A stretch of DNA of 64,000 nucleotides from Halostagnicola sp. A56 (GCF_000691505.1 NZ_JMIP02000014.1:113943-177942); one strand, 5' to 3'. Shown: positions 18,245 to 25,402, counted from the stretch's first letter. Made by a program: numbers and translations. Notes: a model not told the origin generated them from the sequence alone.

Positions 18245-19297
18245 TCAGTCAGCAACCTCGAGCGTACCGGCGTCGAGTTCGGCTTCGATCTCTCGAGTCG
18301 CCTGCACCATGTTTTTCATCTTGCCAAAGGCGATCTCTCGCGGGAGGAGTTTCAGCCCGCAGTCTGGGCTGATCGTCAGCCGCTCGGGTGGAACGACCTC
18401 GAGGCCGTGTTTGATGTTGGCTTTGATTTCTTCGACGGACTCGACCTCGGCAGTGTGTACGTCGACGGCGCCGAAGCCGAGATTCTTCGTGAATGTCGGT
18501 TCTTTGAACACCTCGAGTTGGTCGTAGTCGCCGTTGTTGAGCTCGAGGTCGAACTCGTCGACTGGGAACTCGAGGATCTCGGGATAGATCCGGGAGTAGT
18601 CCCCGTAGCAGACGTGGAGGCCGATGTAGACATCTTCGGGGATTCCATCGACGACCGTCTCGAGACAGTCGCCGACGATGGCGTAGTCCTCGGGCGTCGT
18701 CGCGAGGGCGGCTTCGTCGATCTGAATGTATCGCGCACCAGCGTCGACGAGTTTTCGAATTTCTGTGTTGACCAACTTAGCAACTGCCGCGGCGAGTTCC
18801 GCGTCGTCTTCATAGACTTCGTTGAAACACCATGTGGCGAGCGTGTATGGGCCAGTGATTGGAACTTTGACTGGTTTGGAGGCAACCTTGCTGGTAAACT
18901 CATATTCGTTGACGAGCCAGCTTTCGTCGTATTCGACCTCGCGACGCACGCTCGGTTTGTCGAAGTAGTTGTGTCCCCAAACTTTCACGAGGCCGTTGAA
19001 CTCGTAGCCCTCGATCCGCTCTGCAAAGTATTCGACCATCTCGTTGCGCCGCATCTCTCCGTCGGTGATGACATCCAGCCCCGAACGTTCGTGTTCGGTC
19101 GTGATGAGCCGGGCAGCATCATCTTTAGCTTCCTCCCACTCCGATTGACCGAAGTCAGCTTCAGGGTCTTCGAACAGGTCTCGAGCGCGGTTGTGCCACT
19201 TCGGTTTGGGTGCGGCACCGACGACAGTCGTCAGCAAGAAGTGGTCGTTCGGGTGATCAGATGGCCTGAATTGGTCGCGCAAAGCGGGATCCGTCAC
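18245..19297 (-). CDS. metE: Core methionine synthase (MetE C-terminal-type, stand-alone)
   Basis: A 350-residue protein equal to the catalytic half of cobalamin-independent methionine synthase, without the N-terminal half. Zinc ligands are visible: His228 and Cys230 in GLHVCYGDY, and Cys313 in SPDCGLKLLP. The substrate-binding segments TTVVGAAPKPKW, VITDGEMRRNEM and the IDEAALAT loop are present. Such short archaeal enzymes probably use a methyl donor other than polyglutamyl-folate. In the haloarchaeal genomes I remember, a second MetE-like gene lies directly upstream and overlaps this start by ATGA; here that position is taken by the end of the chimeric frame at 19294-19782. Confidence 0.88.
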   Translation of the reverse strand: MTDPALRDQFRPSDHPNDHFLLTTVVGAAPKPKWHNRARDLFEDPEADFGQSEWEEAKDDAARLITTEHERSGLDVITDGEMRRNEMVEYFAERIEGYEFNGLVKVWGHNYFDKPSVRREVEYDESWLVNEYEFTSKVASKPVKVPITGPYTLATWCFNEVYEDDAELAAAVAKLVNTEIRKLVDAGARYIQIDEAALATTPEDYAIVGDCLETVVDGIPEDVYIGLHVCYGDYSRIYPEILEFPVDEFDLELNNGDYDQLEVFKEPTFTKNLGFGAVDVHTAEVESVEEIKANIKHGLEVVPPERLTISPDCGLKLLPREIAFGKMKNMVQATREIEAELDAGTLEVAD

Positions 19298-19782
19298 GCC
19301 TGGGCCTCCGTCGAGATGGCCGCCGTTCGTTTCTCCAGAGAGAAACCCGGTCGTCTCGGAGAGCTACTCGATTGGTCGAATCCATCAACCGTTGTCTGTG
19401 GTTCTGCTGGGATCCATTGGGTTGCCAGTCGTATCGATTGCATACATGTTCTCGCTAATACATAACCTAACATAATACTAGTTTGTTGTGCGATCTTCTC
19501 GCGGAGTATCCACCGGTCGTTGATACCGATCCAGACCCGGCCATCCGATCCCGCCACCACGAACAGATCGTCATTCGAACGAGCGGCCACGATCGCTCGA
19601 TTGATCTTATTGAGGCCGTAGCGACCTCGAGAGAGAAGTCCGAGTACCGAGGGCTTGCTCGCGAGCGGCGGTTGGATCTGGCCGCTTTGGTAGTCGACGG
19701 TTCGAACGACCTGCTCGTAGATGGCCTTAGACTCTTTGCGCCGATCTGCTCTAGCCTGATGCGATCCGGAAGACATCGTCAC
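19294..19782 (-). CDS. Accessory-island small protein, probably chimeric at its C terminus
   Basis: A 162-residue frame starting with GTG in a GTGA overlap with the MCM stop (an ATG follows two codons later). Residues about 8-100 look like a helical, winged-helix-like domain (AIYEQVVRTVDYQSGQIQPP, SRGRYGLNKINRAIVAAR), of a type I remember next to MCM genes in haloarchaeal integrated elements. From about residue 100 the sequence loses that character: it passes through a low-GC stretch (about 19440-19490) and ends in EKRTAAISTEAQA, whose stop overlaps the methionine synthase start as ATGA. I infer that the frame crosses the island boundary and that its last ~15 codons are the tail of a deleted metE partner gene. 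Confidence 0.6.
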   Translation of the reverse strand: MTMSSGSHQARADRRKESKAIYEQVVRTVDYQSGQIQPPLASKPSVLGLLSRGRYGLNKINRAIVAARSNDDLFVVAGSDGRVWIGINDRWILREKIAQQTSIMLGYVLARTCMQSIRLATQWIPAEPQTTVDGFDQSSSSPRRPGFSLEKRTAAISTEAQA

Positions 19783-21875
19783 CGACCTCCGATGAACCGA
19801 ACGTAGCCAGTCTGGGGCTCGATCGCCGTGCCGTGTTTGTTCATCATCTTCGTGATGTCGGACTCGACACGGTGCGGATCGTAGTCGTGGCTGTCTTCGA
19901 GGGAGGCAGTCACGGTATCGATCGCGACCATGCTGTCGTCAGCTTCGTCCTGGGCATCGCAGATGAAGTCCCGAATCACTCGCATTCGGTCCTTCTGACT
20001 CTTCGATGAGCCCGATTCGACGACATCGGCGTCGAACTCCCCGTCTTCGTTCTTGCCGATATCCTCCATCGACGAACCCACGATCTCGGTGCAGATGCGT
20101 GCGTGACGTTCCGTGATGACCTCGGAGAGCTCGAACTTCGCGATGGCTTCGGCGACGCGGACGACGTCCTCGAGCTTCCGGAAGGTGACGGGAACGGGCG
20201 AGTTGTCCTTCACGTCGTAGAGGCGACGCAGTTCGAGGAAGCTACTCCGGAGTGTTTCCTTGACGTTGTCCGATGCGAACGGTGGCGCTGGCTGTTGCTT
20301 CGCGACGGCGATCCACTTGCGGAAGATTTCGGGGTCGACTGGTGGCTCGATCTCGTCGTCGACCTCGAGGCCTTGCTCATCTCGCTTTGCGGCATCGCGC
20401 GAGTCCAACACGTGGTCGGCGATCTCCCGGTCGTCGTCCTGGTCGGGGACGTCTTGGACGGTGAAGATGAGGTCGAACCGGGAGAGGAGATCAGACCGGA
20501 GGTCGAACTGGTCCGGGATGGGTTCGTAGGGATCGAAGCGACCGTCCCGGGGGTTGGCAGCCCCGAGCACTGCGGCCTCGGTCCGAAAGGTAGCCGTTTC
20601 GCCGGCCAGTGAGGCGTTAATCTTCTGGTTGCTCATCGGCTCGAGCATCGACGCCCGGACGTCTGGCTTCATGTCGTCGAGCTCGTCGACGCAAACTGTC
20701 CCGCCGTTGGCCTTGACGAATGCGCCGGCTTTCAGCGTCCAGTCGCCATCGCCGAAATCGTCCTGCTCGGCTGCGACCGTGAGGCCAGGGCCTGTTGCCC
20801 GACGGCTCGTCACACCGACAGTCCGCCAGCCGAGGTCCTGGGCGCGAGCGATCAGCTTCGACTTCGCTGTGCCGGGATCGCCGATAAGGAGGACGTGGAT
20901 GTTGGATCGGTCCGAGTCACCGTCGGCGTATTCGATTCGGTCTCCCGACACCATCGCGAGGATCAGCGCCTTCTTTTCCGTGTCGTATCCGAACACCTTC
21001 GTCGAGAGGCTTTCTGCAGCGACCTCGAGCGGCGGGCCTTCCGCGCCGTTGGCGAGGTCCTCGATCCGGGAGCGCTCTTCGGCGGAGACGTCCAGATCCT
21101 GTTGGTCCGTCTCCTCTATCGAGATGTGTTCCCCCTCAAGGTAGGGGTCGAACTTGGCTTTCTTCGTGTTCCCCGAGGTCTCCTGGTTGAAGTGGATCGT
21201 TCCGGAAACGACGACGCGATCGCCGATCGTCGCCTCGCCACAGATGTCGTCCTCGACGAACGCGTCGATCTTCTGGCCAGCGCCATCGGCGAGCTCCGGC
21301 GGGACCTTGATGCGGAGTTTCTGTGCGTCGACGAACTCCGACTGGTCGAAGTTGACCTGGAACGGTCCCTGTCGCTCACAGCCCTGGCACTCGTGCGGTT
21401 CCTGGAAGTCCGAGTCCGACTGTGGGATCCGATTGAGCGTGCCGCAAAGCTGGCACTCGAACGCCGCCTCTTCGACTTTCGGATAGACGTCAGTCGCTTT
21501 CGTCACCTCGCCACGGATCCCTCGGTAGGCCCCGAGGTGTTTCGAAGGGGAGAACTCGCCTGGATAGTACGTGTACTCCGGCGGGAGGTTATGCACGCGT
21601 ACGTGGGCCTGCCCGAGTGAGATGTCGATCGGGAGGTCGTACACGCGCAGCGCCTCTTCGAGGTAGCGTTGCAGTTGTTCCGGTTGCGAGAGGACGTCGT
21701 CGGCGACGTTCGGATCGAACTGATAGAGATCGTCGTAGTCGACCTCGAGAGACCGGCTCTCTTTCGGATAGTGCTGTGCGAGTTGCTTGACCTCCTCGCT
21801 GTAGTACCGCCGGAGGAAGTCTCCGAGGCGATCGGCGAGAGGTTTCGATGTGTCGTCGGATTGAGTTTGTGGCAT
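19779..21875 (-). CDS. mcm: MCM replicative helicase, element-type
   Basis: A 698-residue minichromosome maintenance helicase that unwinds DNA ahead of replication. Residues about 1-260 are the N-terminal domain with a zinc motif (Cys141, 144, 163, 166). The AAA+ core has Walker A GDPGTAKSK (about 332-340), Walker B VCVDELD (about 394-400, where chromosomal MCMs usually have DEFDKM), sensor 1 in GAANP and an arginine finger in LLSRFD (Arg466). The C terminus forms a winged helix. There is no intein. Its place among small overlapping accessory genes suggests that it serves, or served, replication of the integrated element and is not the cell's main MCM. A 188-base gap with repeated motifs lies upstream. 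Confidence 0.9.
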   Translation of the reverse strand: MPQTQSDDTSKPLADRLGDFLRRYYSEEVKQLAQHYPKESRSLEVDYDDLYQFDPNVADDVLSQPEQLQRYLEEALRVYDLPIDISLGQAHVRVHNLPPEYTYYPGEFSPSKHLGAYRGIRGEVTKATDVYPKVEEAAFECQLCGTLNRIPQSDSDFQEPHECQGCERQGPFQVNFDQSEFVDAQKLRIKVPPELADGAGQKIDAFVEDDICGEATIGDRVVVSGTIHFNQETSGNTKKAKFDPYLEGEHISIEETDQQDLDVSAEERSRIEDLANGAEGPPLEVAAESLSTKVFGYDTEKKALILAMVSGDRIEYADGDSDRSNIHVLLIGDPGTAKSKLIARAQDLGWRTVGVTSRRATGPGLTVAAEQDDFGDGDWTLKAGAFVKANGGTVCVDELDDMKPDVRASMLEPMSNQKINASLAGETATFRTEAAVLGAANPRDGRFDPYEPIPDQFDLRSDLLSRFDLIFTVQDVPDQDDDREIADHVLDSRDAAKRDEQGLEVDDEIEPPVDPEIFRKWIAVAKQQPAPPFASDNVKETLRSSFLELRRLYDVKDNSPVPVTFRKLEDVVRVAEAIAKFELSEVITERHARICTEIVGSSMEDIGKNEDGEFDADVVESGSSKSQKDRMRVIRDFICDAQDEADDSMVAIDTVTASLEDSHDYDPHRVESDITKMMNKHGTAIEPQTGYVRFIGGR

Positions 21876-21889
21876 TTTCGTGACGGCGC

Positions 21890-22106
21890 GTTTTCGTCCG
21901 CGAAGAAAACCGAATTAGCCGGACCCCGACGCCAGAGACGGCGTCGGACGGCGTCGGATTCGGTAGACCTCACGGTAGTCGACAGTTGTTTACACACTAC
22001 ACTACAACTACATTTACACTGGGTGAAACGGAGGTGGGATTCCTCGTTGGAAGGAAGTCATTCTTAGACCAGCCCCTCCGAATCCGTTTTCTTCGCGGAC
22101 GAAAAC
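21890..22106. repeat. Pair of exact inverted 21-base palindromic sites flanking the mcm promoter region
   Basis: Positions 21890-21910 and 22086-22106 are exact inverted copies of each other. Each copy is itself a palindrome of the form GTTTTC-N9-GAAAAC, so both strands present the same half-sites. One copy lies 15 bases before the mcm start; the other lies inside the last codons of the coiled-coil gene upstream. Similarity extends a little beyond the 21 bases on both sides. Likely binding sites for a dimeric regulator, or the arms of a recombination site. Confidence 0.6.
21989..22019. promoter_or_regulatory. Iterated TTTACAC/ACTAC motif upstream of mcm
   Basis: TTTACAC occurs at 21989-21995 and 22013-22019; between the two, ACTAC is repeated three times (21996, 22001 and 22007). 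The cluster lies between the two palindromic sites in the only intergenic gap of the island. It looks like an iterated operator, or an iteron-like set tied to element replication. Confidence 0.45.
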
Positions 22107-22540
22107 GAAGCGCCAGTTCGAGCCTCCGCTGCGTCGACGGTCAGTTGCTTGCCTTTCCCGGAGGGGTTCTTGTACTCGAATCCCGGGGCGCTCGCGGCGA
22201 GTCGCATCAGCTTGTAGCAGTAGTCCGCACTGGGCTCGCCGTCGAACACACTCCACATGATGTCGTTGTAATCGAGGGAGGCCCGACCGTGGCCGTCGAC
22301 GGCTCGCTCGAAGGCGTGCTCGCGAACGCGACCGACACGACCATCGCGACCGAGATCGTCGTACGATTGATCCTCGTCGAACTCCTGGTATCGGAGCTCC
22401 AGTGCGGTAAGTCGGTCCTTCAGGTCGCGTTTCTCCTGGGTGAGGTCCTCGACATCGTCCTCGAGGTCGGTGCATCGGTGCATCGCTCGCTGTGCGACCT
22501 CGAGGGCGTCCGAAGCGCTAACGTCTGGACCGTCACTCAT
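22064..22540 (-). CDS. Accessory-island coiled-coil protein
   Basis: A 158-residue protein. Residues about 10-55 are an acidic/basic heptad region (AQRAMHRCTDLEDDVEDL, KRDLKDRLTALELRYQEFDE), a clear coiled coil. Residues about 75-145 may form a compact helical or winged-helix domain (REHAFERAVDGHGRASLDYN, DIMWSVFDG, YKLMRLAASAPGFEYKNP). The N-terminal motif SASDALEVAQRAM resembles the start of the next small gene upstream (TASDAMAISQRAL), so the two may be related partners. The start at 22540 gives an 8-base ATGAGTGA overlap with that gene; a GTG nine bases earlier is possible. Function unknown; I remember similar proteins in haloarchaeal elements. Confidence 0.72.
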   Translation of the reverse strand: MSDGPDVSASDALEVAQRAMHRCTDLEDDVEDLTQEKRDLKDRLTALELRYQEFDEDQSYDDLGRDGRVGRVREHAFERAVDGHGRASLDYNDIMWSVFDGEPSADYCYKLMRLAASAPGFEYKNPSGKGKQLTVDAAEARTGASFSSAKKTDSEGLV

Positions 22541-22688
22541 CGAGATCACGCTCCAGGTCCTCGAGGCGCTGGTCGATGGAATCGAACTCGCTATCGATGG
22601 TGGCGAGCTCGTCGTCGATCTCGAGACAGTGACCGAGTGCTCGCTGGGAGATCGCCATCGCGTCCGATGCGGTGTCCGTTTCAGACAT
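22533..22688 (-). CDS. 51-residue helical protein in the MCM island
   Basis: A 51-residue frame (MSETDTASDAMAISQRALGH...), predicted as one amphipathic helix with an acidic, Leu/Ile-spaced second half typical of a coiled coil. It overlaps the gene before it and the gene after it by 8 bases (ATGTCTGA and ATGAGTGA), a strong sign of translational coupling and of being a real gene. Its opening SDAMAISQRAL parallels SDALEVAQRAM of the downstream protein, which suggests duplication or co-assembly. Confidence 0.6.
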   Translation of the reverse strand: MSETDTASDAMAISQRALGHCLEIDDELATIDSEFDSIDQRLEDLERDLDE

Positions 22689-22833
22689 GGCGGATCACCG
22701 GATAGCCGCCAGTGCAGTTGTCACAGACTGTTCGTTTCCCGTACGTGGGGTGTCGGATGACGACATCGGCGCGCTCGTGGCAGCCGAGTGCTCCGCAGGC
22801 CGGCTCCGATGGATCGTCGCTCTGGGCGCTCAT
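22681..22833 (-). CDS. 50-residue zinc-ribbon protein in the MCM island
   Basis: A 50-residue frame with four well-placed cysteines: CGALGC near the N terminus and CDNC near residue 38-41, separated by a short beta-rich segment (DVVIRHPTYGKRTV). This is the layout of a small zinc ribbon. It overlaps its neighbours on both sides (ATGA upstream, ATGTCTGA downstream). Small zinc-finger proteins of this kind are frequent in haloarchaeal viruses and plasmids, often as regulators; that role is inferred. Confidence 0.6.
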   Translation of the reverse strand: MSAQSDDPSEPACGALGCHERADVVIRHPTYGKRTVCDNCTGGYPVIRHV

Positions 22834-23318
22834 CGCCGACCACCTCGTTCGATCTCCTCGGGATCGAAGATCCGACTCCACGCGATTTGAGCGTAGTCGG
22901 GCCGATTGTCGGCTTCGATCCAGGACGACACCAGCTCGTCGACCTCCGCCGCCGGCACCAGCTTCATCGCGATGATCGACCGGCTGGGATTGGGCTCGCA
23001 GACGGCGAAGAGGTAGACCGCATCCTGCTCGAGCAGGTACTCGTGCTGTCCCTTCCGGAGGTAGTACCGTCCGCGGGTCTGACTCTCGCCGTAGACGACC
23101 ATCACCGACTTGATCTCGAGATCGGTGCCACTCTCGATGGCCGAGAGCGAGTCTGCCATCTGGAGCAGGTCGTCGGCCTCGATCGCCGCTAGCGCTCGCG
23201 CATCGATATGGACGTCGACGTCGTCGCCGACGTGCTCGATCTCGGGGATCGCCTGGACGACTTCGGAGGCGGCGTTCTCCCCACCGCGTTTTGCGCAGAT
23301 CTTCGTCTGGGAGCTCAC
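22830..23318 (-). CDS. First gene of the MCM island; possible PD-(D/E)xK-fold nuclease
   Basis: A 162-residue protein with a GTG start about 40 bases after a good TATA element. The order of elements suggests a restriction-endonuclease-like fold: a basic helix at the start (CAKRGGENAASEVVQ), then a long helix, then GTDLEIKSVMVVYGE with an E-x-K strand, and a second helix (LRKGQHEYLLE) leading into VYLFAVCE. The D/E-x-K signature is the only catalytic hint, so the assignment is tentative. It is the leader gene of a four-gene overlapping set transcribed towards mcm. Confidence 0.6.
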   Translation of the reverse strand: MSSQTKICAKRGGENAASEVVQAIPEIEHVGDDVDVHIDARALAAIEADDLLQMADSLSAIESGTDLEIKSVMVVYGESQTRGRYYLRKGQHEYLLEQDAVYLFAVCEPNPSRSIIAMKLVPAAEVDELVSSWIEADNRPDYAQIAWSRIFDPEEIERGGRR

Positions 23319-23356
23319 GCAGAAACACCCCCGTTAGCCGTCGATATCGCGGCATG

Positions 23357-23392
23357 TGATATACTCTTAGTAGTATCGGAAGTAACGGAAGT
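23357..23392 (-). promoter_or_regulatory. Promoter and tandem operator of the MCM island
   Basis: On the - strand a TATA-like GAGTATATCAC (about 23357-23367) lies about 40 bases before the GTG of the first island gene. Directly upstream, CGGAAGT (+ strand reading) is repeated with a 9-base period at 23377-23383 and 23386-23392, where an activator or repressor would bind. Confidence 0.5.
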
Positions 23393-23397
23393 CCCAC

Positions 23398-23421
23398 AAA
23401 CACCCGCTGAACGGGGTGTTT
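23398..23421. terminator. Perfect 8-bp hairpin between tRNA-Met and the island
   Basis: AAACACCC (23398-23405) pairs with GGGTGTTT (23414-23421) around an 8-base loop, followed on the + strand by more T residues. It separates the tRNA from the island promoter and may end transcription, or mark the island edge. Direction is uncertain because the T-run is on the + strand while both neighbours are on the - strand. Confidence 0.4.
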
Positions 23422-23450
23422 TTACGTGGGCATGTAAAGAATCTGATGAG

Positions 23451-23603
23451 TGCCCGGGGAGGGCTCCGAACCCTCGATCTCCGCATGTCCCAGGTCCGAG
23501 GCTCGGCAGAGTCCTCGAGGGACACGGAGGCTTCCAAGGCGAAACCGCACCGAATCTCTGAACCCTATGAGTGCGGCGCTATGTCCAGCTAAGCCACCCG
23601 GGC
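23451..23603 (-). tRNA. Elongator tRNA-Met(CAT) with a 79-base intron
   Basis: Exon 1 is 23603-23566 and exon 2 is 23486-23451; the intron is 23565-23487 (79 bases), placed after the base 3' of the anticodon. The acceptor stem GCCCGGG pairs with CCCGGGC, followed by discriminator A; the anticodon stem is CCGCA/TGCGG around CTCATAA; the T-arm is GAGGG-TTCGGAG-CCCTC. The mature tRNA has 74 bases and CCA is not encoded. An intron of about this size in elongator tRNA-Met is known in Haloferax. It is not the initiator tRNA, which carries a different acceptor stem and no intron. Confidence 0.92.
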
Positions 23604-23726
23604 TCGTTCTCTCGTAGTGCGGTCCCTTTCTTTAACCTTCTCATTCGCGTCGTGCGTGCGTTCGGCCCGCATAGTAGACCCGACCTACCCACGGATTTAT
23701 CACAGGTCATTGCGAACAGCGGACAT

Positions 23727-25015
23727 ATGAGCGTTCCCGGCATTGTACAGTCTACTCTCGGTACCGAAGAGATCGTCACGCGCGTCTCGCTCGGCGGGGA
23801 CGACGAGCTCTTCATCACGCCGACGGACTCGATTATCTATCGTGCTGACGGATTGCTGAGCGACGAATCGGTCGAGGAGTTCCCCCACGACGCCGACCGA
23901 TTGACGATTTCAGACGGGCGACGAAAGACGCGATTCACGCTCGAGTACGCCCTCGACGGCACTCGAGAGTTCACGGTTCCGTCGGGGTCGACGGACGACG
24001 TGCTCACGCCGCTCGTCGCTGGCGTGTTGAACGGCAACGGCATCTCAGACGCGGGTGAGGAAGTGATCCAGGCCTACCGGTTCAGCGAACTCACGCTGAT
24101 CGTCACCAGCGACCGACTCGTCAAACACATCGGCGAGGCCGTGTGGGACGAGGACTTCGAGCAGTATCACTTCGACGACGTGACCAACCTCTCGTTCGAG
24201 GACGGCAGCGTCGCCACCCAGATCGTTCTCGAAGTCGAGGGACGACCGAAGCGGATCAAAGCGCCGAACGACGAGGCGGCTGACCTCCGAGAGCGCCTCG
24301 AGCGAGCGCTGTTTGCCTATCACGCGTCGATTCGCTGGTTCAGCTAAACGACGCCGTCGGTCACGAGACGGAACCAGAACCGAGCGAGGACCCTGCGACG
24401 GCCTTTGGCGAAGGTGTCGACCCGCTCGATGCGAACCCGCCGACGCCCGAGGAGTTGGACCACCAATCTGCAGACGGGTCGTCCGACGCGTCGAACGCGA
24501 ACCAGACCTCGAGCGCCGGTTCGAACGCGGTGTCGGACGCCGATTCGAACGCCGTGTCGAGTGACGGTTCGAATCCAGACACGCGCGTCGGTTCGAACAC
24601 GGCCTCGAGTGCCGAGGCGACCACCGAGGTGGACGCCAGATCGAACCAGCGGTCGGCCGTCGAAACCGCTCCCGACGAGAACTCACGGCAGGTCGACCCG
24701 CTCGCGGCGGGTTCGTCCCGAGACGGAGCCTCGGACCAGCACCTCGAGACCGCCGATCGGTCGTCGGGCTCCGAAACGGACGAAACCGCCGACCTGTCGG
24801 ACGATCTGGAAGCAGACGCGACTGAGGGCACCGATTCGGCGGCGTCCCCCTCGTTCGGCGAGAGCGGCTTTACGGCCGCGACGGCGGGCACCGATCCGGA
24901 ACTGCTCGAGCGACTCGACGAACTCGAGGAGACGGTCGCGAGGCAGACGGCGATGCTCGAGAAACAACAACAGACCATCGAACAGCTCATCACGGAACTC
25001 CGACAGGGACGATAG
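23727..25015 (+). CDS. Haloarchaeal conserved protein with C-terminal coiled coil (frameshifted at ~24324)
   Basis: Residues 1-199 are an intact globular region (MSVPGIVQSTLGTEEIVTRV ... FDDVTNLSFEDGSVATQIVL), likely two PH-like beta domains. The frame stops at 24347, but the -1 frame continues at once with the expected sequence (DSLVQLNDAV, then DPATAFGEGVDPLDANPP), a 150-residue low-complexity Ser/Asn/Asp linker and a coiled-coil end (ETVARQTAMLEKQQQTIEQL) stopping at 25015. Adding one A after position 24324 gives YHDVDSL and joins the halves. A TATA-like GATTTATCAC lies about 27 bases before the ATG. The function is unknown; I believe this is a DUF7115-type family but am not sure of the number. 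The break is probably a sequence error (see findings). Confidence 0.75.
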
Positions 25016-25048
25016 CGGCTACCGATTCGGGGCTCGCGCTTCGCTCAC

Positions 25049-25402
25049 TTACTCGCGTCCAGTTACTTTTCGGATACACGAAGAACCGAAGGGACCGATC
25101 TCCCCGGCCTCGAGGTCGAGGAAGTGACCCGTCGAGAGCCCGGACCCACAGCGCTGACATTCGAAATCGCCCTCTTTCGTGATCACGTCTTCGCCGAAAC
25201 TGACGTACTGGCGACTCTTCGGGCGGATGATGCCGTCGTCGCGTTCGATGATCCCTCGCAATTCCGCCTCGTCGAGGATCGTTCTGGTCACCGTCGGATC
25301 GGCGGTCACGATCTCGAGCCGGTCGACGGCGTCGGCGAGCGATAGCGACTCGTGTTCGAGTCGCTCGAGTATGGCCAGTCCCCGTTCGACGCGGTCGTCC
25401 AT
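25049..25402 (-). CDS. DUF5830-like haloarchaeal protein with zinc-ribbon end
   Basis: A 117-residue protein. The first ~70 residues are helical and winged-helix-like (AILERLEHESLSLADAVDRL, VTRTILDEAELRGIIERDD). The C-terminal part has a CQRCGSGLSTGHFL motif and a later Cys in FGSSCIRKVTGRE, which looks like an incomplete zinc ribbon. I recognise it as the DUF5830 type found across haloarchaea, probably DNA-binding; no role is established. It is convergent with the gene ending at 25015. Confidence 0.75.
   Translation of the reverse strand: MDDRVERGLAILERLEHESLSLADAVDRLEIVTADPTVTRTILDEAELRGIIERDDGIIRPKSRQYVSFGEDVITKEGDFECQRCGSGLSTGHFLDLEAGEIGPFGSSCIRKVTGRE

Larger units (their letters stand above)
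19340..23450. mobile_element. Remnant of an integrated MCM-encoding element beside tRNA-Met
   Basis: A 4.1-kb block of accessory genes, all on the - strand (nuclease-like protein, two tiny proteins, coiled-coil protein, MCM helicase, small helical protein). It lies between a core metabolic gene and the 3' end of tRNA-Met, a classic integration position. Several genes overlap by ATGA or 8-base ATGNNTGA joints, and internal operators are present. No integrase gene and no second copy of the tRNA 3' end were found in the window, so the boundaries are approximate: the left one is placed where the island gene appears to run into the metE operon, the right one at the tRNA end. It may be a decayed element that lost its integrase side. 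Confidence 0.5.

Noticed and set aside
22681-23403. Long - strand open frame of 240 codons over the first island genes
   Set aside because: Only its last 50 codons (the zinc-ribbon gene) look like a protein; the rest is Arg-rich and overlaps the better-supported 162-residue gene in another frame.
19294-23450. Integrase gene or a second copy of the tRNA-Met tail marking the island end
   Set aside because: I searched by eye on both strands for a tyrosine-recombinase pattern and for the tRNA 3' sequence and found neither, so a complete integrative element cannot be claimed.
23451-23603. Initiator tRNA-Met
   Set aside because: The acceptor stem GCCCGGG, the D-arm and the intron fit the elongator type.
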